64,000 nucleotides of DNA from Aestuariibaculum suncheonense. Lineage in GTDB: Bacteria > Bacteroidota > Bacteroidia > Flavobacteriales > Flavobacteriaceae. Positions 17,473-25,675 of the stretch are shown in pieces. The notes under the pieces are model-generated. The model did not search any database. It was not told where the DNA came from and worked only from the letters and a program-made list of their open reading frames with translations. Position 1 is the first letter of the stretch. Each line of letters opens with the position of its first letter. The stretch is from the NCBI RefSeq assembly GCF_014596935.1, contig NZ_JACVXC010000001.1, forward strand, positions 186,001 to 250,000, in the 5' to 3' direction. The position numbers and the translations under genes were made by a program.

Positions 17473-18432
17473 TTGAAGCTCAGGATAACCAAAGTCTTAA
17501 AAATAGTACTTCCTTTATTTTTGGGGGTGTTTTTAGTCTGGTATTCCTTATCTAAAGTTTCGGTTGAAGAAATTTTTCAATACCTAAAAGAATCGGATTA
17601 CGGTTGGATTCTTTTAGGTGTTTTTTTAGGGCTTTTAAGTCATATGTCCAGAGCCTATCGCTGGCGTTTTCAGTTAGAGCCTATGGGGTATCACGTAAGG
17701 TATGCCAATAGCTTTATGGCGGTTTTTGCCACCTATTTAATAAATTACACCATTCCAAGAGCTGGCGAGGTGGCGCGTGCATCGATTCTTTCAAATTATG
17801 AAGATGTGCCTTTTGAAAAGGGTTTCGGTACTATTGTTTCAGAACGCATCGCTGATTTGATTGTGATGATGGGGATTATCCTAATCACGCTTTTTGTGCA
17901 GTTCGATTTTATTTACGGCTTTTTTATTGAACGATTAGATCCTGTAAAGATTACGGTTTTAGCTCTAGTCGGTGCTGTTGGTTTCTTTTTGTTTGTTACT
18001 TATTTAAAGCGAAGCGATTCTAAATTTGCTCAAAAAATAAGAACTTTTGTTTCTGGTTTGGTTGAAGGCCTTTTGAGTATTTTTAAAATGAAGAAAAAAT
18101 GGCCATTCATTTTTCATACCCTGTTTATCTGGACGATGTATGTGCTTATGTTTTACGTGACGTCGTTTGCGATTCCCGATTTAAAAGGTATTTCTTTAGG
18201 TGTTATTTTAGTGGGATTCATATCGGCAAGCTTCAGTATAGCCGCTACCAATGGCGGTATTGGGTCTTATCCGTTGGCGGTTTATGCAGCTTTTTCGTTA
18301 TTCGGAATTGCTGAAGAGCCAAGTATTGCTTTCGGATGGATTATGTGGGCATCTCAAACCCTTATGATTATTATTTTTGGAGGGCTTTCATTAATTTACT
18401 TGCCAATCTACAACCGAAAAAACAAGGAGTAA
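17473..18432 (+). CDS. UPF0104/flippase-like membrane protein (lysylphosphatidylglycerol synthase TM region)
   Basis: 319-residue inner-membrane protein with about eight hydrophobic helices. It resembles the membrane part of MprF-type lysylphosphatidylglycerol synthases: SHMSRAYRWRFQLEPMGY, NYTIPRAGEVARASIL and the conserved NGGIGSYPLAVY loop near residue 255. The cytoplasmic aminoacyltransferase domain is missing, so it is more likely a lipid-flippase-like transporter than a synthase. The start is TTG at 17473, 12 bases after the panD stop; only non-ATG codons are available between that stop and the first hydrophobic helix. Substrate unknown. Confidence 0.8.
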   Translation: MKLRITKVLKIVLPLFLGVFLVWYSLSKVSVEEIFQYLKESDYGWILLGVFLGLLSHMSRAYRWRFQLEPMGYHVRYANSFMAVFATYLINYTIPRAGEVARASILSNYEDVPFEKGFGTIVSERIADLIVMMGIILITLFVQFDFIYGFFIERLDPVKITVLALVGAVGFFLFVTYLKRSDSKFAQKIRTFVSGLVEGLLSIFKMKKKWPFIFHTLFIWTMYVLMFYVTSFAIPDLKGISLGVILVGFISASFSIAATNGGIGSYPLAVYAAFSLFGIAEEPSIAFGWIMWASQTLMIIIFGGLSLIYLPIYNRKNKE

Positions 18433-18496
18433 CCCGTTTTATAGTTGTAGTTTATTTCATAACTTGCCCTAATAAATCTCAAATCATTTTCTAACC

Positions 18497-19645
18497 ATGA
18501 AATGTATACTTTCTGTTTTAATCCTGTTAGTTTCAATTAATGTGACTCAGGCCCAGGTAAAACTTGAGAAAATTGAATCTTCTAGATTAGGAGATACCCG
18601 AGAAATTAAAATCCAGTTACCACGAGGATACGGTAGTGATAAAAACAAAACCTATCCGTTGTTTGTAGTTTTTGATGGTGATTATTTGTTTGAAGCTGTT
18701 GTGGGAAACACCGATTATTACGCCTACTGGGAAGATATGCCTGAGGCGATTGTGGTTGGAATTAATCAGTTCGATAAACGTTACGATGATTGTTTGTATT
18801 CCGAGCAAAATTCATTACCAATAGAAAGCGGCGCGAGTTTCTTTGAATTTGTGGGCATGGAGTTGATTCCGTATATACAGAATAAGTATAAAGTCGGTAA
18901 TTTTAAAGTAGCTGTCGGTCACGGAGAAACTGCTAATTTTATTAATTACTTTTTGTTAAAGCCTCAGCCTATATTTCAGGGCTATATTGCGATGAGTCCG
19001 GTTTTAGCGCCAGGTATGATTTCATTTTTACCAGGACAATTAAGTAAAACGGTTTCAAAAATATTTTACTATTTATCGTATACCAATAACGATATAGGTT
19101 CTGTAAAAGATATGGCTAAGGTGCTAAATCAGGATATGGCTACGGTGAATAATAAAAATGTCGTTTATAAATATCAAGGCTTCGAAGGGCCATCTCATTA
19201 TTCTGTTCCGGCGCATGCGTTGCCAAATGCTATTGAAACGATTTTTAGCGTGTATAAACCAATAAGTAAACAGGAATATCAGGATGTGATTTTAAAACTT
19301 GAAGATTCTCCAGTGGCTTATTTAGAAGCAAAATATCAGTCGATTTACGATTTATTCGGAATTAAAAAGCCAATTTTGGTGAATGATTTTCGAGCTATAG
19401 CAGCAGCTATTGAAAAGAAAGAGGCTTTTGAATATTTCGAACGATTGGGCGATTTAGCACGTGATGCTTATCCGGAGACTTTACTCGGAAACTATTATTT
19501 AGCAAGGTTCTATGAAGAAACAGGAGACTCTAAAAGGGCTATGAAAACCTATCAGTCGGCTTATATTTTAAAAGAAATTGGAGGTATTACAAAAGATTTA
19601 GTATTAGAAAAAGCCGAAGCAATTAAAACAGATTTTGGGTATTAA
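18497..19645 (+). CDS. Secreted esterase-fold protein lacking the nucleophilic serine, with C-terminal TPR-like tail
   Basis: 382 residues: signal peptide to about residue 19 (VTQAQ), an alpha/beta-hydrolase domain of the esterase D type (about 20-255) beginning KIQLPRGYG and YPLFVVFDGDYLFEAVV, and an alpha-helical tail with a TPR-like unit (about 315-360). At the nucleophile elbow, where the family has GHSxGG, this protein reads VGHGETAN: the serine position (residue 143, codon 18923-18925) is glycine. The His region PSHYSVP remains. It is probably a non-catalytic binding protein, unless another residue acts. The stop overlaps the radA start by one base. Confidence 0.75.
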   Translation: MKCILSVLILLVSINVTQAQVKLEKIESSRLGDTREIKIQLPRGYGSDKNKTYPLFVVFDGDYLFEAVVGNTDYYAYWEDMPEAIVVGINQFDKRYDDCLYSEQNSLPIESGASFFEFVGMELIPYIQNKYKVGNFKVAVGHGETANFINYFLLKPQPIFQGYIAMSPVLAPGMISFLPGQLSKTVSKIFYYLSYTNNDIGSVKDMAKVLNQDMATVNNKNVVYKYQGFEGPSHYSVPAHALPNAIETIFSVYKPISKQEYQDVILKLEDSPVAYLEAKYQSIYDLFGIKKPILVNDFRAIAAAIEKKEAFEYFERLGDLARDAYPETLLGNYYLARFYEETGDSKRAMKTYQSAYILKEIGGITKDLVLEKAEAIKTDFGY

Positions 19646-21003
19646 TGGCAAAAGTTAAAACAACCTTTTTTTGTCAGAGTTGTGGTTCGCAGTTTGCGAA
19701 ATGGCAAGGGCAATGTAATGCCTGTAAAGAGTGGAATACCATTGTAGAAGAGGTGATTCAAACGCCTGAAAAAAGCGATTGGAAATCGCCAACATCACCG
19801 GTAAAAAAAGCAGCAGTTCCGCTGCGTGTTAAAGATATTGATGTTTCTAAAGAACCACGATTAGATACGTTTGATGGAGAGTTGAATCGCGTGTTAGGTG
19901 GTGGCATTGTGCCGGGATCGCTAACGCTTTTAGGAGGTGAACCGGGTATTGGTAAAAGTACCTTGCTGCTTCAAATTTCATTAAAACTGCCTTATAAAAC
20001 ACTTTACGTTTCCGGGGAGGAAAGTCAGAAACAGATTAAAATGCGTGCCGAACGCATCAATCCAAATAACAACAATTGTTATATTCTAACGGAAACAAAA
20101 ACCCAAAATATTTTTAAGCAAATTGAAGCCTTAGACCCCGATGTTGTTATCATCGATTCCATTCAAACATTACATAGCGATTATATCGAATCATCTTCAG
20201 GAAGTATATCTCAAATTAAAGAATGTACCACAGAGTTGATTAAGTTTGCGAAAGAAACCGCTACACCAGTCATTTTAATTGGGCATATCACGAAAGACGG
20301 TAATATTGCCGGACCAAAAATCCTGGAGCATATGGTCGATACGGTATTGCAGTTTGAAGGTGATCGCAATCATATTTTCAGAATTTTAAGAGCGAATAAA
20401 AATCGTTTTGGCTCTACCAATGAACTCGGTATTTATGAAATGCAAGGCTCTGGTTTACGTGAAGTAACCAACCCATCTGAAATTTTAATTTCCAAAAAAG
20501 ATGAAGAACTTTCAGGGAATGCTGTAGCTGCTACATTAGAGGGTATGCGGCCGTTAATGATTGAGGTTCAGGCTTTGGTGAGTACTGCCGTTTATGGTAC
20601 GCCACAACGCAGTGCTACTGGATTTAATGCCAAGCGATTGAATATGTTGCTGGCGGTTTTAGAAAAGCGAGCAGGCTTTCGATTAGGAGCTAAAGACGTT
20701 TTTTTAAATATTACCGGTGGTATTACGGTTGATGATCCGGCGATAGATTTGGCAGTAGTTGCTGCTATTTTATCATCCAATGAAGATGTGGCTTTGGAAA
20801 AGGATTTTTGCTTTGCTGCAGAGGTTGGTTTATCAGGTGAAATTCGTCCGGTACAACGTGTGGAGCAACGTATTTTAGAAGCTGAAAAATTAGGTTTCTC
20901 AACTATCTTTGTCTCGAAGTACAACAAGATTTCTCTGAAGAATACGGTGATAAAAATTCAAATGATTTCAAAAATAGAAGATCTGGTAGGTTTTATTGTT
21001 TAA
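19645..21003 (+). CDS. radA: DNA repair protein RadA
   Basis: 452-residue cytosolic ATPase that helps RecA-mediated branch migration and recombination repair. N-terminal C4 zinc finger CQSCGSQFAKWQGQCNAC (about 9-26), Walker A GGEPGIGKST (about 97-106), the RadA-specific KNRFGSTNELG motif, and a C-terminal Lon-protease-like domain (about 270-450) with ITVDDPAIDLAVVAAILSS. The length is standard. The start ATG overlaps the stop of the preceding esterase-like gene (TAATG), suggesting coupled translation. Confidence 0.97.
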   Translation: MAKVKTTFFCQSCGSQFAKWQGQCNACKEWNTIVEEVIQTPEKSDWKSPTSPVKKAAVPLRVKDIDVSKEPRLDTFDGELNRVLGGGIVPGSLTLLGGEPGIGKSTLLLQISLKLPYKTLYVSGEESQKQIKMRAERINPNNNNCYILTETKTQNIFKQIEALDPDVVIIDSIQTLHSDYIESSSGSISQIKECTTELIKFAKETATPVILIGHITKDGNIAGPKILEHMVDTVLQFEGDRNHIFRILRANKNRFGSTNELGIYEMQGSGLREVTNPSEILISKKDEELSGNAVAATLEGMRPLMIEVQALVSTAVYGTPQRSATGFNAKRLNMLLAVLEKRAGFRLGAKDVFLNITGGITVDDPAIDLAVVAAILSSNEDVALEKDFCFAAEVGLSGEIRPVQRVEQRILEAEKLGFSTIFVSKYNKISLKNTVIKIQMISKIEDLVGFIV

Positions 21004-21074
21004 TTTACTTGCAATCGGCACGGCTATTTTGTCAAAATTCCTTAATTTCGCTGCTCGAAATGAAAATTGATAAA

Positions 21075-24000
21075 ATGAGCGCTAAATTCCCTGAATATAA
21101 AGGTCTTGACTTGCCAAAAGTAGCAGAAGAAATTCTTAACTATTGGCAGGAAAACAATATTTTTGAAAAGAGTATTTCTACAAGAGAAAATAACGAATCG
21201 TTTGTGTTTTTCGAAGGTCCACCTTCAGCAAACGGTCTTCCAGGAATACACCACGTTATGGCACGTGCCATTAAAGATATTTTTTGTCGTTACAAAACGC
21301 AAAAAGGATATCAGGTAAAACGTAAAGCTGGTTGGGATACCCACGGTCTTCCTGTGGAGCTAGGTGTTGAAAAGGAATTAGGAATTACTAAAGAAGATAT
21401 TGGTAAAACCATTTCTGTTGAAGAGTACAATGAGGCTTGTCGTAAGGCGGTTATGCGTTACACCGATATCTGGAATGACTTAACAGAAAAAATGGGATAC
21501 TGGGTAGATATGGACGATCCGTACATTACCTATAAGCCTAAATACATGGAATCTGTTTGGTGGCTACTAAAACAGATTTACAGCAAAAACTTGTTGTATA
21601 AAGGGTATACCATTCAACCATATTCTCCAAAAGCTGGTACAGGTTTAAGTTCTCATGAACTGAATCAGCCGGGAACATATCAGGATGTTACCGATACAAC
21701 TATTGTAGCTCAGTTTAAAGCAAAGCAAGAATCTTTACCAGAATTTTTACAAAATGAAGGCGATATTCATTTCTTAGCCTGGACGACCACCCCTTGGACT
21801 TTACCAAGTAACACAGCGTTGACCGTTGGACCTAAAATCGAGTATGTATTAGTTGAAACATACAATCAATACACATTCGAACCGATTAAAGTGGTGTTGG
21901 CTAAAAAATTAGTGAGCTATCAGTTTGCAGGGAAGTTCAAGCAAATTGAAGATCAAATCGAGATTGCGGCTTACAAAGAAGGCGATAAAAAAATTCCATT
22001 TTACATTATTAAAGAGTTTGTTGGTAGTGCGTTAGTAGGGATTACTTACGAGCAATTATTACCATATGCCTTACCTAATGATAACCCTGAAAATGCCTTT
22101 AGAGTCATTTCTGGTGATTTCGTAACGACTGAAGATGGTACAGGTATTGTGCACACGGCGCCTACTTTTGGTGCTGATGATGCCTTGGTAGCAAAGCAAG
22201 CAACGCCTGAAGTGCCTCCAATGTTGGTAAAAGATGAAAACGGAAACTTAGTACCGTTAGTAGACTTACAAGGTAAATTCAGACCAGAAATGGGTGAATA
22301 TGCCGGTAAATACGTGAAAAATGAGTACTATGCCGATGGCGAAGAACCGGAAAAATCGGTTGACGTTGAAATAGCTATTCAGTTAAAAACAGAAAATAAA
22401 GCCTTTAAGGTTGAAAAATATAAACACAGTTACCCGAACTGTTGGAGAACTGATAAACCAATTCTTTACTACCCGTTAGATTCTTGGTTTATTAAAGTTA
22501 CCGATGTTAAAGAACGTATGTTCGAGCTTAACGAAACCATCAACTGGAAGCCAAAAGCCACTGGAACTGGACGTTTTGGAAACTGGTTAGCCAATGCTAA
22601 CGACTGGAACTTATCGCGTTCACGTTATTGGGGTATTCCGTTGCCAATCTGGAGAACCGAAGATGGTAAGGAGGAAATTTGTATCGGGTCTGTGGAAGAA
22701 TTAAAAGCTGAAATGGCTAAAGCTGTTGAAGCTGGTGTTTTAGCTAAAGATGTGTTTGTTGATTTTGAAGTAGGGAATAATTCAGAAGAGAATTATGATA
22801 AAATCGATTTACATAAAAATATTGTTGATGAAATCGTGTTAGTTTCGCCAACAGGACAGAAAATGTTCCGCGAAAGTGATCTTATCGACGTATGGTTCGA
22901 TTCAGGCGCAATGCCTTATGCACAGTGGCATTACCCTTTTGAAAATAAAGAATTAATAGACAACGCAACCTCTTATCCGGCAGACTTTATTGCAGAAGGA
23001 GTAGACCAAACTCGTGGTTGGTTCTATACGCTTCATGCGATTGGTACCATGGTGTTTGATTCTGTGGCTTATAAAAATGTGGTGTCTAACGGACTGGTGT
23101 TAGATAAGAACGGACAAAAAATGTCTAAGCGTCTTGGAAATGCTGTCGATCCGTTTGAAACTTTAGGAAACTACGGTGCTGATGCGACACGTTGGTATAT
23201 GATTAGCAACGCCAACCCTTGGGATAACTTAAAGTTTGATTTGGAAGGTGTAGAGGAAGTGAAGCGTAAATTCTTCGGAACTTTATATAACACGTATTCG
23301 TTCTTTACTTTGTATACGAACCTGGATAACTTCACATACGCTGAAGCTGATATTCCATTAGAAGAACGCCCAGAAATAGACCGTTGGATTCTTTCAGAAT
23401 TACATACTTTAATAAAGAAAGTAGATGAATTCTACGCAGAATACGAACCAACAAGAGCGGCTCGTGCTATTTCAGATTTCACTCAGGATTACCTGAGTAA
23501 CTGGTTTGTACGTTTAAGTAGAAGACGTTTCTGGAAAGGTGATTACCAAAAAGATAAGATTTCGGCGTATCAAACGTTATATACATGTATGGTAACCATC
23601 GCGAAGTTGGGTGCGCCTATTGCGCCTTTCTTTATGGATCGTTTGTATTTAGATTTAAATTCAGTAACTAAGAAGGAAGATTTTGACAGTGTTCACTTAG
23701 CAGATTTCCCGAAATTCGACGAATCGTTTGTTGATAAGTCATTAGAAAGAAAGATGGAAAGCGCTCAAACCATCTCATCTTTAGTACTTTCATTAAGAGC
23801 TAAAGAGAAGATAAAAGTGCGTCAACCACTTCAGAAAATCATGATTCCTGTCGATAGTGAAACTCAGAAAAACGAGATTTTAGCCGTGGCAGACCTGATA
23901 AAATCTGAGGTTAACGTAAAAGAGGTTGAAGTTTTAGAAGATGCATCAGATATCTTGGTGAAAACTATAAAACCAAATTTTAAAGTGTTAGGCCCTAGAT

Positions 24001-24479
24001 TTGGAAAAGACATGAAAGCTGTGGCTCAGTTAGTTAATAACTTTACTGCAGATGATATCAAAAAAATAGACCAAAATGGTATTTTAGACGTAGATATCAA
24101 TGGAAAAAGTATTACTTTAGAGCGAGGAGATGTAGAGATAACATCTCAGGATATTGAAGGATGGTTAGTTGCAAACGAAGGTACTTTAACAGTAGCATTA
24201 GATGTAGCGATAACCGACGATTTAAGAAAAGAGGGTATTGCAAGAGAGCTGATTAATCGTATTCAGAATTTAAGAAAAGATTCAGGCTTCGAGCTTACCG
24301 ATAGAATAGACGTAATCCTTCAAAAAGACGAGCAAGTGGCTAATGCGGTTGATGCAAATATGGCATATATTAAAGCAGAAACGTTAGCTAATGGACTCGA
24401 AATAATTGATGAATTAGAAAACGGTATAGATGTTGTATTTGATGATGTAAATACCAAATTGTTTATACAAAAGCATTAA
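21075..24479 (+). CDS. ileS: Isoleucine-tRNA ligase
   Basis: Cytosolic class I aminoacyl-tRNA synthetase, about 1134 residues, the long Bacteroidota type. Motifs: FEGPPSANGLPGIHHVMARA (HIGH box in the form GIHH), editing-domain TTPWTLPSNTALTVG, RYWGIPLPIW, WFDSGAMPYAQWHYP, and KMSKRLGNAVDP. It ends with the anticodon-binding and DUF5915-like C-terminus. The frame opens at 21009, but ATG 21075 (MSAKFPEYKGLDLPKV) matches the usual family start; ATG 21060 is an alternative. A TAATTTCG box at 21043-21050 may be its -7 promoter element. Confidence 0.97.
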   Translation: MSAKFPEYKGLDLPKVAEEILNYWQENNIFEKSISTRENNESFVFFEGPPSANGLPGIHHVMARAIKDIFCRYKTQKGYQVKRKAGWDTHGLPVELGVEKELGITKEDIGKTISVEEYNEACRKAVMRYTDIWNDLTEKMGYWVDMDDPYITYKPKYMESVWWLLKQIYSKNLLYKGYTIQPYSPKAGTGLSSHELNQPGTYQDVTDTTIVAQFKAKQESLPEFLQNEGDIHFLAWTTTPWTLPSNTALTVGPKIEYVLVETYNQYTFEPIKVVLAKKLVSYQFAGKFKQIEDQIEIAAYKEGDKKIPFYIIKEFVGSALVGITYEQLLPYALPNDNPENAFRVISGDFVTTEDGTGIVHTAPTFGADDALVAKQATPEVPPMLVKDENGNLVPLVDLQGKFRPEMGEYAGKYVKNEYYADGEEPEKSVDVEIAIQLKTENKAFKVEKYKHSYPNCWRTDKPILYYPLDSWFIKVTDVKERMFELNETINWKPKATGTGRFGNWLANANDWNLSRSRYWGIPLPIWRTEDGKEEICIGSVEELKAEMAKAVEAGVLAKDVFVDFEVGNNSEENYDKIDLHKNIVDEIVLVSPTGQKMFRESDLIDVWFDSGAMPYAQWHYPFENKELIDNATSYPADFIAEGVDQTRGWFYTLHAIGTMVFDSVAYKNVVSNGLVLDKNGQKMSKRLGNAVDPFETLGNYGADATRWYMISNANPWDNLKFDLEGVEEVKRKFFGTLYNTYSFFTLYTNLDNFTYAEADIPLEERPEIDRWILSELHTLIKKVDEFYAEYEPTRAARAISDFTQDYLSNWFVRLSRRRFWKGDYQKDKISAYQTLYTCMVTIAKLGAPIAPFFMDRLYLDLNSVTKKEDFDSVHLADFPKFDESFVDKSLERKMESAQTISSLVLSLRAKEKIKVRQPLQKIMIPVDSETQKNEILAVADLIKSEVNVKEVEVLEDASDILVKTIKPNFKVLGPRFGKDMKAVAQLVNNFTADDIKKIDQNGILDVDINGKSITLERGDVEITSQDIEGWLVANEGTLTVALDVAITDDLRKEGIARELINRIQNLRKDSGFELTDRIDVILQKDEQVANAVDANMAYIKAETLANGLEIIDELENGIDVVFDDVNTKLFIQKH

Positions 24480-24483
24480 AGTT

Positions 24484-24864
24484 ATGAGTTTAGATTTAAA
24501 TGTTAGATATTCTGACAAGGATTTAGCCGAGTTCAAAGAACTTATTCAAGAGAAGATTGTTAAAGCACAGCATGATTTAGAGCTTATTAAAAGTGCGTAT
24601 ATGAATGACCATACTAATGGAACTGAAGATACGTCTCCTACTTTTAAAGCCTTTGACGAAGGTAGTGAAGTCATGAGTAAAGAATCGAATTCAGCTTTGG
24701 CTATCCGACAAGAAAAATTTATTCGCGACTTAAAAAATGCACTTATTAGAATTGAAAACAAAACATACGGGGTATGTCGCGTTACTGGTAAGTTAATTAA
24801 TAAAGAGCGTTTAAAATTAGTGCCGCATGCAACTTTAAGCATCGAAGCTAAAAACATGCAATAA
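24484..24864 (+). CDS. TraR/DksA-like zinc-finger-family protein (degenerate finger)
   Basis: 126-residue helical coiled-coil protein of the DksA/TraR type, which acts on RNA polymerase through its secondary channel. Seen: YSDKDLAEFKELIQEKI and a long helical hairpin (about 10-85), then TYGVCRVTGKLINKERLKLVPHATLSIEAK. Only one of the four zinc-binding cysteines is present, which I recall as the normal state of this Bacteroidota subfamily. It starts four bases after ileS and precedes lspA, so it is likely cotranscribed with ileS. Whether it responds to ppGpp is unknown. Confidence 0.85.
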   Translation: MSLDLNVRYSDKDLAEFKELIQEKIVKAQHDLELIKSAYMNDHTNGTEDTSPTFKAFDEGSEVMSKESNSALAIRQEKFIRDLKNALIRIENKTYGVCRVTGKLINKERLKLVPHATLSIEAKNMQ

Positions 24865-24884
24865 ATCTTAACGTGTACAATATT

Positions 24885-24918
24885 AACGTCCCGGTATCAT
24901 TGTCGGGGCGTTTTGTTT
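24885..24918 (+). terminator. Probable terminator after the DksA-like gene
   Basis: AACGTCCCGG and TCGGGGCGTT pair with a T-G wobble around an eight-base loop, followed by TTTGTTTTT. It separates the ileS unit from lspA. Confidence 0.65.
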
Positions 24919-24957
24919 TTATAGAGGCTGGCCTCTAAAGTAATTGCTGAACTATTT

Positions 24958-25584
24958 ATGTCCTTAAAAAAATCAATAGTCTTAATTTTTATAATTCTAC
25001 TTATCGATCAGGTGAGTAAGATTTACATTAAAACACATTTTAAATTACAGGAGAATATTGAAATTTTTAGTTGGTTTCAAATCTATTTTATTGAAAACGA
25101 CGGCATGGCCTGGGGCACAAAAATCAGCGATTTTACTTCATTTATTTCAGAACGTACAGCTAAAATAGCCTTGACGATTTTTAGAATTGTAGCCATTTTT
25201 GGAATTGGTTACTGGTTGTACGATGCGACCAAAAAACAAAGTTCTAAAATCCTAATTCTGGCGATTACCTTAATTTTTGCCGGCGCCTTAGGAAATATTA
25301 TCGATTCGGTATTTTACGGTGTTTTATTTGATGATAGTTTTAATCAGGTTGCTCAGTTTTTACCCGAAGCAGGTGGTTATGATACCTTGTTGCATGGTAA
25401 GGTGGTCGATATGCTTTATTTTCCATTGTTTTCTGTCGATTTACCTGAATGGTTTCCCATTTCAGCAGGGAAACGCTTTAATTTCTTCGAACCCGTATTC
25501 AATATTGCCGATGTGGCTATAAGTACTGGTTTCATCATGCTTATCGTTTTTAACAAAAAAGCGTTCCCTAAAAACAATAAATAA
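24958..25584 (+). CDS. lspA: Lipoprotein signal peptidase (signal peptidase II)
   Basis: Inner-membrane aspartyl protease of 208 residues with four hydrophobic helices, removing signal peptides from prolipoproteins, of which this window encodes many. The two catalytic aspartates lie in GNIIDSVFYG and in FNIADVAISTG. IDQVSKIYIK and FIENDGMAWG are the other family boxes. It is about 45 residues longer than the E. coli enzyme because of an insert between the third helix and the second catalytic motif, usual in Bacteroidota. Confidence 0.95.
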   Translation: MSLKKSIVLIFIILLIDQVSKIYIKTHFKLQENIEIFSWFQIYFIENDGMAWGTKISDFTSFISERTAKIALTIFRIVAIFGIGYWLYDATKKQSSKILILAITLIFAGALGNIIDSVFYGVLFDDSFNQVAQFLPEAGGYDTLLHGKVVDMLYFPLFSVDLPEWFPISAGKRFNFFEPVFNIADVAISTGFIMLIVFNKKAFPKNNK

Positions 25585-25675
25585 GCTAAAAATACGTACA
25601 TATACGTATTTATAAAGTTAAAGAGTTTTTTAACTTTATAAATTAATTAATCCAATTTTATAATCTCTCAACTAA

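Noticed and set aside
17473-18432. Call as lysylphosphatidylglycerol synthase (MprF)
   Set aside because: Only the membrane part is present; the aminoacyl-transferase domain is missing, so a synthase name would be misleading.
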